Shown one piece after another: positions 16,559 to 21,898 of a DNA stretch of 21,898 nucleotides. Position 1 is the stretch's first letter; the number at the start of each line of letters is the position of its first letter. The DNA comes from Pseudomonadota bacterium (lineage in GTDB: Bacteria; Myxococcota; Bradymonadia; UBA4248), in the NCBI GenBank assembly GCA_017613855.1, contig JAGACY010000084.1:1-21898 (forward strand), written 5' to 3'. The position numbers were made by a program, and so were the translations under genes. A model generated the notes under the pieces. It saw only the letters and a list, made by a program, of their open reading frames with translations. It had not been told where the DNA came from and ran no database searches.

Positions 16559-17320
16559 ATGATAAAAGCTGCTTTATGGATGGGGATGATGGCTGCACTG
16601 TTTTTGTGTGGCTGCAATGAGTCTTTTGATACAGCAGCGGAGACTCCCGGTGTTTCGGGCGCTGAAAAACCGGCCCAACCCTCGGACAACACGCCGGAAT
16701 CTGCCGAAACACCCAAACCTTTGATGCCTGCAACGAGATGGCGAACGTTGTACCGCGATAAAAAGAAAGATGATATCCGGGAAAAGTTCGAACATGCGAA
16801 AGCATTGGTCGAACAGAAGACGGGGATTCGCGGTGAACTGGATGTCTGGTCTTCGTATTTCGGTTCGTGGGTTGTCGTCATCATCAAGCCGGAAGCATCC
16901 AATCCAAAGGATGTCGCTTTGGATGCGCCTTCGTCGGCGGCAAGTGCCTGGCTGGTCGATATGGCGCATGAAATCGTCATGGAACAAGGTAACTGGGAGG
17001 CTGCCAGGCCTTTTTTTGAGGCTCAGATGGCCATATTTGACAAAGGATTCGGCAGTTCGGATGATAAAGAGGCGTTTATCTGCCAATTTGCCGCGTCGGT
17101 ATCTGTTATCGCATTTGGTCATACTCAATGCCTCGAAAAACCATCGGATGGCGTACGATATCCCAAACCTGTGGCGAGTCCTGTATTGAAGCATCGTAAA
17201 GAACAGGCTGAACTCGTTTATTTTATGAGATATGACGGCATGATGCAGACTTATACAAGATGTATTTTTACGATGACGAAAAGTGAGATTTCTTTTAACT
17301 CTAATCCTGTCGAAGTTTGA
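16559..17320 (+). CDS. Small lipoprotein of unknown function
   Basis: A 253-residue lipoprotein. The N-terminal signal MIKAALWMGMMAALFLCGC gives a lipobox LCGC with Cys19. A Pro/Glu/Thr-rich linker (about 25-55) leads to a globular region with no motif I recognise. It is rich in Trp and Phe (LDVWSSYFGSWVVVII, GNWEAARPFFEAQMAIF) and has two later cysteines (FICQFAAS, HTQCLE). The ATG at 16559 has only a weak ribosome binding site and starts 20 bases after the bulged hairpins, so translation may be low or depend on that structure. It lies 107 bases after the protease and 44 bases before the AAA+ gene on the same strand, so the three may be one unit. The stop is TGA. Confidence 0.8.
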   Translation: MIKAALWMGMMAALFLCGCNESFDTAAETPGVSGAEKPAQPSDNTPESAETPKPLMPATRWRTLYRDKKKDDIREKFEHAKALVEQKTGIRGELDVWSSYFGSWVVVIIKPEASNPKDVALDAPSSAASAWLVDMAHEIVMEQGNWEAARPFFEAQMAIFDKGFGSSDDKEAFICQFAASVSVIAFGHTQCLEKPSDGVRYPKPVASPVLKHRKEQAELVYFMRYDGMMQTYTRCIFTMTKSEISFNSNPVEV

Positions 17321-17364
17321 TGGCTGAATTGGATGGCTGAACTTGTAAAGCAACGGCGATTTTA

Positions 17365-19125
17365 ATGACAAAGGCGTTGGGTGAAGGCATGTCGGAAGAA
17401 AAAGAAATGCAGACTTCGGAAATTGTTCGCGATGATGCATATTACGTCTATGAATCGATTCAGCAGCGGTTTTCGGATGTATGCAATTTAGTGAAGGGGC
17501 TGATTTTACGTTACATCCGCCGTTACAGTGCCAGATTGCTCAATGACAGGGGCAATCAGGATCCGGCGCGCACCAGTGCCCGTGAAGTGCTTCATATTGC
17601 CGGGGTTGCTGCAGAAACTGCCGGGGACGCCTGGCTGACGGGATGCGGATTTCCGGCAATTGGCGATATCAATGATCAATTGGAAGGTTTTAGGGCATTG
17701 ATAGAACGTCGCATTGAGGCCACCTATGCGCTAGAGCATGCCGAACGCATGCCACCCGAAACGATACAGGCACAGTTTCAGCTGAGCGAACAGGAACTCC
17801 TTTTGTTGTGCGCGGTTGCTGCAGGACAATTAAATATTGATATTGCCCGGCTGTATCGGTTTGCAACGGGACTGGATACGACGATTTTTCCAGCCTGGTT
17901 TTATGCGGATTTGATCTCAGATGAAGCCGATGATCGCGCTAAAATACTGCATTTGCTCGAACCGGAACAACCGTTGTGTATGTTTGCGCTTGTTGAAGTT
18001 GGTCAACGAACGGAGTGGGGCGTTCGGACGCCGATCTTGCAGGCCCCTGTGAGTGTGCCCAATCGGATTTCTGCTTTTTTGATGGGCGATGTTTCGGAGG
18101 TCAACATCGAATATGCAAGCCTTTGGTGCCCGGAAGACAAATCCCAGGCAGATCTCATTTTGCCCGAGTCCTTTAAAAAGGCAGTTCATAAGCAGTTCCG
18201 CAGGATGCATGCCCGATTTGGGCTTTATGGTGCAGATGGCTGGGGAAGGCGCGCCTACATTCGGGAATGTGCAGCCCTTGCCGGGCAGAATGTGCTCGAA
18301 GTCGATTTGTCGGCGTTGACTTCGAACGAAACCGAAGCACATCTGGGAATGGCTGCCGGGCTGTGGTTCCGCGAGGCACGGCTAAAAAAAGCCACGATGA
18401 TATTTGACTGCAGCCAAAGTCTGAGCACAGAAATTCAGCAGTTGTTGGTGCAGGTGGCTCCCCGTATTTTACAGATGAGCCAAAGACATCCCGGGGCCAT
18501 TTGCGTGATTGGCCGAACGCCCGCAGCCTGGATTCGGAATCTGCTGGGAGATCATACCGAAATCTTTTGTCCGGACCCGAGGCGTTCGGAACAACCCGAA
18601 TTCTGGCGTGCTGCATTGAACGGCAAGCTCCCTGAATCACAGTTGGAAGAAGCGGTACAATATGTCTCTTCGAGCTATTGTCTGACGCCCGGCGAAATCG
18701 TTCGTGTGATCGATGCCACCATAGCGCGGCTTGGAAACAAGCATGTCACCGGCGAATCCCTGAGTGAGACGCTTCGCCTGACCCGGGGACGCGAACTGGA
18801 GGGATTGGCAGAACTCAAGCCGACACCGCTTGGGTTAAATGATATTGTGTTGAATGCCGATTCCCGTGAAATGATCCATGAGATCCTGAATTATGCCCGA
18901 TATTCGGAGCTCATTCGCCAGGATTGGGGATTCGCGCGCATGCATACCGGAAGCAGTCTGAGCGTGCTTTTTTCGGGGCCTCCGGGAACGGGCAAAACAT
19001 TGACTGCCGGCGTACTTGCGCATGAATTGCGCCGTGCCCTCTATGTGGTCGACATTTCGCGCGTCGTCGATAAGTATATTGGTGAAACCGAAAAACGACT
19101 CGCCAAAATATTCGATCATGTATAG
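17365..19125 (+). CDS. Winged-helix AAA+ ATPase, N-terminal part up to an in-frame double TAG
   Basis: 586 residues of an AAA+ ATPase resembling those encoded with extracellular contractile injection systems. The segment QLSEQELLLLCAVAAGQLN (about 136-155) matches the winged-helix region of that family, usually seen as LSPFERDVLLLCAAPELD. Residues about 280-430 look like a first AAA module with its P-loop lost (GADGWGRRAYIRE in place of GPPGTGKT), ending in VIGRTPAAW. The second AAA module has Walker A GPPGTGKT (residues 539-546) and GETEKRLAKIF. It then stops at TAG-TAG, just before the expected Walker B. The frame resumes without any shift. A second in-frame ATG at 17389 follows GGGTGAAGG and may be the true start. 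As it stands the product lacks Walker B and would not hydrolyse ATP. Confidence 0.85.
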   Translation: MTKALGEGMSEEKEMQTSEIVRDDAYYVYESIQQRFSDVCNLVKGLILRYIRRYSARLLNDRGNQDPARTSAREVLHIAGVAAETAGDAWLTGCGFPAIGDINDQLEGFRALIERRIEATYALEHAERMPPETIQAQFQLSEQELLLLCAVAAGQLNIDIARLYRFATGLDTTIFPAWFYADLISDEADDRAKILHLLEPEQPLCMFALVEVGQRTEWGVRTPILQAPVSVPNRISAFLMGDVSEVNIEYASLWCPEDKSQADLILPESFKKAVHKQFRRMHARFGLYGADGWGRRAYIRECAALAGQNVLEVDLSALTSNETEAHLGMAAGLWFREARLKKATMIFDCSQSLSTEIQQLLVQVAPRILQMSQRHPGAICVIGRTPAAWIRNLLGDHTEIFCPDPRRSEQPEFWRAALNGKLPESQLEEAVQYVSSSYCLTPGEIVRVIDATIARLGNKHVTGESLSETLRLTRGRELEGLAELKPTPLGLNDIVLNADSREMIHEILNYARYSELIRQDWGFARMHTGSSLSVLFSGPPGTGKTLTAGVLAHELRRALYVVDISRVVDKYIGETEKRLAKIFDHV

Positions 19126-19128
19126 TAG
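19123..19128 (+). other. Two consecutive in-frame TAG codons inside the AAA+ gene
   Basis: The frame reads IFDHV, TAG, TAG, then SQAILLFDEADSLF. Compared with the usual family sequence (GETEKNLARIFxxAExSxAIL) the spacing is exact. The two stops occupy two ordinary residue positions, most simply GAG/CAG or AAG/CAG changed by one base each. No insertion or deletion is needed. This could be inactivation, amber readthrough or recoding, or an assembly error. Confidence 0.85.
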
Positions 19129-19584
19129 AGTCAGGCGATTTTGCTGTTCGATGAGGCAGATTCTCTGTTTGCAAAACGAACCAGCGTCAAATCTTCAAAT
19201 GATCGTTATGCCAATCTCGAAGTCAACTATCTGCTTCAGCGGCTCGAATCGTACAACGGCATCAGCATCTTGACGACGAATCTGGCGTCTTCGCTGGACG
19301 AAGCGCTTGCACGCCGCATCCAGTTTAAACTTGAGTTCCCGATGCCGAATGAACAGGAACGTGCCAATCTCTGGCAGTGCCTGATTCCCAAACAGGCACC
19401 TTCGGAATCGATCGATTATATGCGATTGGGGGAAAGCTTCGAGATGAGCGGCGGACATATAAAAAATGCAGTTTTCCGCGCTTGTATTGAAGCTGCTTCG
19501 CAAAAAATTCCTCTCAATACCGAAATCCTTTGGAGTGCCGGTTTGCATGAATACCGAGAGATGGGGCATGTGATTAGGGAATGA
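19129..19584 (+). pseudogene. C-terminal continuation of the winged-helix AAA+ ATPase after the double TAG
   Basis: This 152-codon open stretch is in the same frame as the upstream part. It carries the rest of the second AAA module: Walker B ILLFDEAD, RYANLEVNYLLQRLE, sensor 1 ILTTNL, arginine finger region EALARRIQFKLEFP, and the C-terminal lid (SGGHIKNAVFRACIEAA). All expected residues are present, so the gene was functional recently or still is by readthrough. The only early start codon is TTG at 19141, inside the Walker B strand and without a ribosome binding site. Independent translation is therefore unlikely. The stop is TGA. Confidence 0.75.
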
Positions 19585-19589
19585 TTTGT

Positions 19590-19702
19590 AATTCGCAATG
19601 TGCAATGCGTAATGCGTAATTGAATTTGCAAAAAACTACAGGAAATGTCTGAAGTTTAGGGAGAATTTCGTTCTTAATGCGGAATGCGGAATGCGGAAAT
19701 GT
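19590..19702. repeat. Degenerate heptamer repeats
   Basis: Two short arrays with a 7-base period. Around 19590-19621 units such as GCAATGT, GCAATGC, GTAATGC and GTAATTG follow one another. Around 19678-19702 AATGCGG is repeated three times, then decays. Both start shortly after the AAA+ stop codon and precede the long heptamer array. They read as related but different units of the same 7-base class. Confidence 0.7.
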
Positions 19703-19707
19703 TATTG

Positions 19708-19795
19708 AATTCGCAATTCGCAATTCGCAATTCGCAATTCGCAATTCGCAATTCGCAATTCGCAATTCGCAATTCGCAATTCGCAATTCGCAATT
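19708..19795. repeat. AATTCGC heptamer tandem array, about 12.6 copies
   Basis: 88 bases of perfectly repeated AATTCGC with no spacers. Any apparent ORF through it is only the repeated ELRIANC-type translation of the array. Heptamer tandem arrays of this kind are known from cyanobacteria and some other bacteria as STRR/LTRR elements. Their function is unclear and their copy number is prone to slippage. Confidence 0.95.
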
Positions 19796-19864
19796 TATAT
19801 CATTGACTCAAGTATATCCTCGTTTCTATTAATATATCATATACAAACAAAACCTACATTAACT

Positions 19865-20094
19865 TACGTAAAACCACACACAACCACATAGTTATAGGAA
19901 ACCAAAGGGTTTCCTCTCCCCCATTCCCGCCCGCCGACCGACGCCCGGACCCTAAAAACGCTCGGTCTTGGCACACCAGTGCCTTTCCGACTAAAACCGT
20001 CGTAAAAATAAGCATCCGATGTACCTGGCATATACGGTTCTCCAGTAACTACGCCCGCGTCCGGGAAATAATTGCTGTAGCCTCCCTAGGCTAA
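19865..20094 (-). pseudogene. Possible remnant of a coding 3' end (unrecognised family)
   Basis: Between TAG (20087-20089 on the minus strand) and TAA (19865-19867) lie about 73 open codons. They have a strong first-position G bias, as real genes show, and a plausible composition: GGYSNYFPDAG near the start, PGTSDAYFYDGFSRKGTG in the middle, VVVCGFT at the end. No start codon or ribosome binding site fits. The upstream frame has stops, so if coding it is a fragment. The aromatic/Gly-rich end recalls the C-termini of FGE-sulfatase, FISUMP or DUF1566-type folds, which are also diversity-generating-retroelement targets. I cannot assign a family. The same stretch is rich in short hairpins and may instead be a structured RNA. 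Confidence 0.3.
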
Positions 20095-20207
20095 CCGCAT
20101 ATTATGTTGGGAAATTATGTGTTAAATAAATCCGGATGGATACATACTGCACCTCAAAAAGAGAAGGACCATTCCTTCATCTTAATAATGCCAATGAAAA
20201 GAGCATT
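19896..20207. repeat. Series of short perfect hairpins in the gene-poor stretch
   Basis: Visible stems are AGGAAACC/GGTTTCCT (19896-19903/19908-19915), TAGCCT/AGGCTA (20078-20083/20088-20093), GAAGGA/TCCTTC (20163-20168/20173-20178) and AATGC/GCATT (20187-20191/20203-20207). GGCAC/GTGCC and GACCGA/TCGGTC lie near 19935-20000. An eight-T run follows at 20225-20232. The density of stems is higher than in the rest of the window outside the spacer elements. No known RNA family was recognised. Confidence 0.45.
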
Positions 20208-20279
20208 GTTACATTTGAAGTGCATTTTTTTTCGCGATCGAACATATTAATCAAGTGTATAGATTTAATATAACTCGCC

Positions 20280-20431
20280 TATGGGCTTGTGGCCCATACG
20301 GCTCGCTATGCGGCTATCCCTGCGGGATACGCCGCATAAATATTTGGGAAGAGAGATGCAAAGTGAGCGGCGTTTATGATAAAAGGCCGGCGTATGCAAT
20401 AGCCGGCCAAAAACGCCGTATGCAAAGCATA
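20280..20431 (-). repeat. Array of four hairpins downstream of the Ycf46-like gene
   Basis: TATGGGC/GCCCATA (20280-20286/20292-20298). ATGCGGC-TATCCC / GGGATA-c-GCCGCAT (20308-20337), with one bulged base that is on the 5' arm when read on the minus strand. A nested pair CGGCGTTT/AAACGCCG (20368-20375/20411-20418) encloses GGCCGGC/GCCGGCC (20385-20391/20402-20408). TATGC/GCATA (20419-20423/20427-20431). The array begins about 60 bases after the stop of the minus-strand AAA+ gene. The style (GC stems, CCC/GGG core, single 5' bulges) matches the element after the protease gene. Small ORFs here on both strands look spurious. Confidence 0.6.
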
Positions 20432-20491
20432 GGCGCATAGCGAATGTGTATGGACGCAAAGCGGCCATAGCAGTCGCCCCAAAATATATAT

Positions 20492-21898
20492 TTATGAGAA
20501 ATAGGAGAGCAGACGCGCATTATTGGCGGCAGAACGCGTTCTTTCGGAAGCCCATTCGCGCAGCCTTTTGATATCATCTTCGCGTTGTTTATATAATGGC
20601 ACGATATCCTGAATGGCGTCGAGTATATCATCCTGAGTGAGTTCGCGATGTTTGTCGAAAGCGGAAAAGAGAGCTGCAATGATGGCTTGCTCGATTTCGG
20701 CACCGGAGAAATTTTCGGATTCGATGGCGAGTTTTTGACAATCGAAGTGTGAAGGATCGCGGTGTCGTTTGCGCAGATGGATGGCAAAAATATCTTCACG
20801 CGCCTGGATGTCTGGGAGATCGACAAAGAAGAGTTCGTCGAAACGGCCTTTGCGGATAAGTTCGGAGGGCAGTTCGCGCACATCGTTGGCAGTCGCCACG
20901 AAAAACGAATTTGCGCGGCGTTCCTGCAGCCAGTTGAGGATATGTCCGAGCAGCCGGCGCGTGGTCGGATCGGCGCCTTCGGCAAAGGATTTTTCAATTT
21001 CGTCGCACCAGATGACAGCCGGTGCCATGGCATCGGCAACCGAAAGTGCGCGCTGCAGTACGGCATCGGGAGAGTTCTGATTTTCGGCGAAGATCGCGCT
21101 CATATCGAGGCGCAGGAGTGGAAATTTCCAAGCATTTGCGATGGCTTTGGCGATGAGTGATTTGCCGCAGCCCTGGATGCCGACGAGGAGCAAACCACGT
21201 GGGGGCATGAGTCCGAAATCGCGTGCATCCTGGCCAAAAACGGCAGCACGCTGTTTGAGCCAGAGTTTGAGTTCATCGACGCCACCGACATCCTGCAGGG
21301 ATGCGGGATCATCGATGACTTCGAGCGAAAGATCCGCAGCGAGTATGCGTTTTTTTTCATCAATGACGCGGCGCTGCCAGTCGTCGAAGGTAGGATTTTC
21401 GCGGGCTTCGACGAGTGTTTTGGAATGAATTCGGTAAATCTGTGCGCGGGTAAGGCCTGCCGATGCAAAGGCCAGTTGATCGAGTCTTCCCGGTTGGTTG
21501 GCATATGAGCCAATTGTAATAGAAATCAGAGATTTTCTTGCATCAAAGGAGGGCAATGGTGCGATGAAAGCAGGAAAATCGGCAAGTGATTGGGGTTTTA
21601 CCACGGAAGGATGCGCAAAGATGACGATGGTGAGCAGGGAACGCATGCGTCGGGCAATGCGTATCAATGAACGTTCATGCGTCGCAAAATCCTGTGCATT
21701 GGCATTGATCCACAAGAAGATGGTGCGCGAGGAGACTTTTTCGAGGGTGGTAAAATCGGGATTTTCTCCGACTTCACAAGGCAATTTTGCGCTGGCCAAT
21801 TCCCGTTTAATGGCTTCGATAATCCAATCATCGTCGGGCGTTTCTATCCAGATGACAGGTTCGGATGCTTTAATACTGAGATAGACAGACTTGAGAAA
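20492..21898 (-). CDS. Ycf46-like AAA+ ATPase (N-terminus beyond window)
   Basis: At least 469 residues, open to the right edge. The reading frame continues upstream of the apparent start at 21799 with SEPVIWIETPDDDWIIEAI, a conserved N-terminal strand of this family, so the true start lies outside the window. The middle shows DVGGVDELKLWLKQR, PPRGLLLVGIQGCGKS (Walker A), AVIWCDEIEKSF (Walker B), FFVATANDVRELP (sensor 1) and LIRKGRFDELFFVDLPD (arginine finger region), then a lid with FSGAEIEQAI. These match Ycf46-type ATPases of cyanobacteria, plastids and other bacteria, whose role is still poorly known. It converges on the winged-helix AAA+ gene with 900 bases between. The stop is TAA at 20492-20494. 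Confidence 0.9.
   Translation of the reverse strand, partial: FLKSVYLSIKASEPVIWIETPDDDWIIEAIKRELASAKLPCEVGENPDFTTLEKVSSRTIFLWINANAQDFATHERSLIRIARRMRSLLTIVIFAHPSVVKPQSLADFPAFIAPLPSFDARKSLISITIGSYANQPGRLDQLAFASAGLTRAQIYRIHSKTLVEARENPTFDDWQRRVIDEKKRILAADLSLEVIDDPASLQDVGGVDELKLWLKQRAAVFGQDARDFGLMPPRGLLLVGIQGCGKSLIAKAIANAWKFPLLRLDMSAIFAENQNSPDAVLQRALSVADAMAPAVIWCDEIEKSFAEGADPTTRRLLGHILNWLQERRANSFFVATANDVRELPSELIRKGRFDELFFVDLPDIQAREDIFAIHLRKRHRDPSHFDCQKLAIESENFSGAEIEQAIIAALFSAFDKHRELTQDDILDAIQDIVPLYKQREDDIKRLREWASERTRSAANNARLLSYFS

Noticed and set aside
19081..19140. Frameshift or small insertion as the cause of the broken AAA+ gene
   Set aside because: Both halves are in the same frame and the residue spacing to Walker B matches the family exactly. 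Only two codons are stops.
19574..19786. A 70-codon minus-strand ORF rich in ELRIANC
   Set aside because: It is only the translation of the heptamer array.
19708..19795. CRISPR array
   Set aside because: The units are contiguous 7-base repeats without spacers, and no cas gene is present.
20255..20468. Small ORFs on both strands (61 and 67 codons)
   Set aside because: They fall inside the hairpin array, lack ribosome binding sites and have no gene-like composition.

Overview
The window looks like a chromosomal segment of a moderately AT-rich deltaproteobacterial or Myxococcota-type bacterium. The pointers are cysteine-rich repeat lipoproteins, a C-terminal Cys / transmembrane / Arg-cluster tail resembling MYXO-CTERM sorting signals, a SpoIIE-type PP2C phosphatase fused to an RsbW-like kinase domain, and a winged-helix AAA+ ATPase of the type often found beside contractile injection systems. 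A Bradymonadia-like host would fit, but that is inference from gene content only.

Left part (1-8485, minus strand): a two-module nonribosomal peptide synthetase runs off the left edge. Its order is truncated C, A, PCP, C, A, PCP, thioester reductase. This is the layout used for dipeptide aldehydes and the pyrazinones derived from them. A 230-base hairpin-rich spacer with a terminator-like stem separates it from an 816-residue membrane signalling protein (ECF-S-like membrane domain, periplasmic sensor, HAMP, PP2C, HATPase).

Middle part (8536-14920): three surface proteins. One is a minus-strand lipoprotein with eight near-identical 34-residue Cys repeats, an EF-hand-like loop and leucine-rich repeats. 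It is divergent from a plus-strand Cys-rich lipoprotein. Next comes a secreted protein joining a NAGPA-type phosphodiester glycosidase domain to three SLH repeats, a Cys-rich stalk and a C-terminal anchor.

Right part (15000-21898): a zinc metalloprotease without a signal peptide (HEFGH plus a distal EEFAE motif), a small lipoprotein, and a winged-helix AAA+ ATPase whose frame is broken by two consecutive in-frame TAG codons between Walker A and Walker B. A 900-base gene-poor stretch follows. It holds three heptamer tandem arrays, a possible remnant of a coding 3' end and a run of perfect hairpins. A minus-strand Ycf46-like AAA+ ATPase then runs off the right edge.

The protease / lipoprotein / AAA+ group is the best candidate for an undescribed functional unit. 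The protease resembles toxin-type metallopeptidases and the ATPase resembles those of extracellular contractile injection systems, but no tail, sheath or baseplate gene is visible here.
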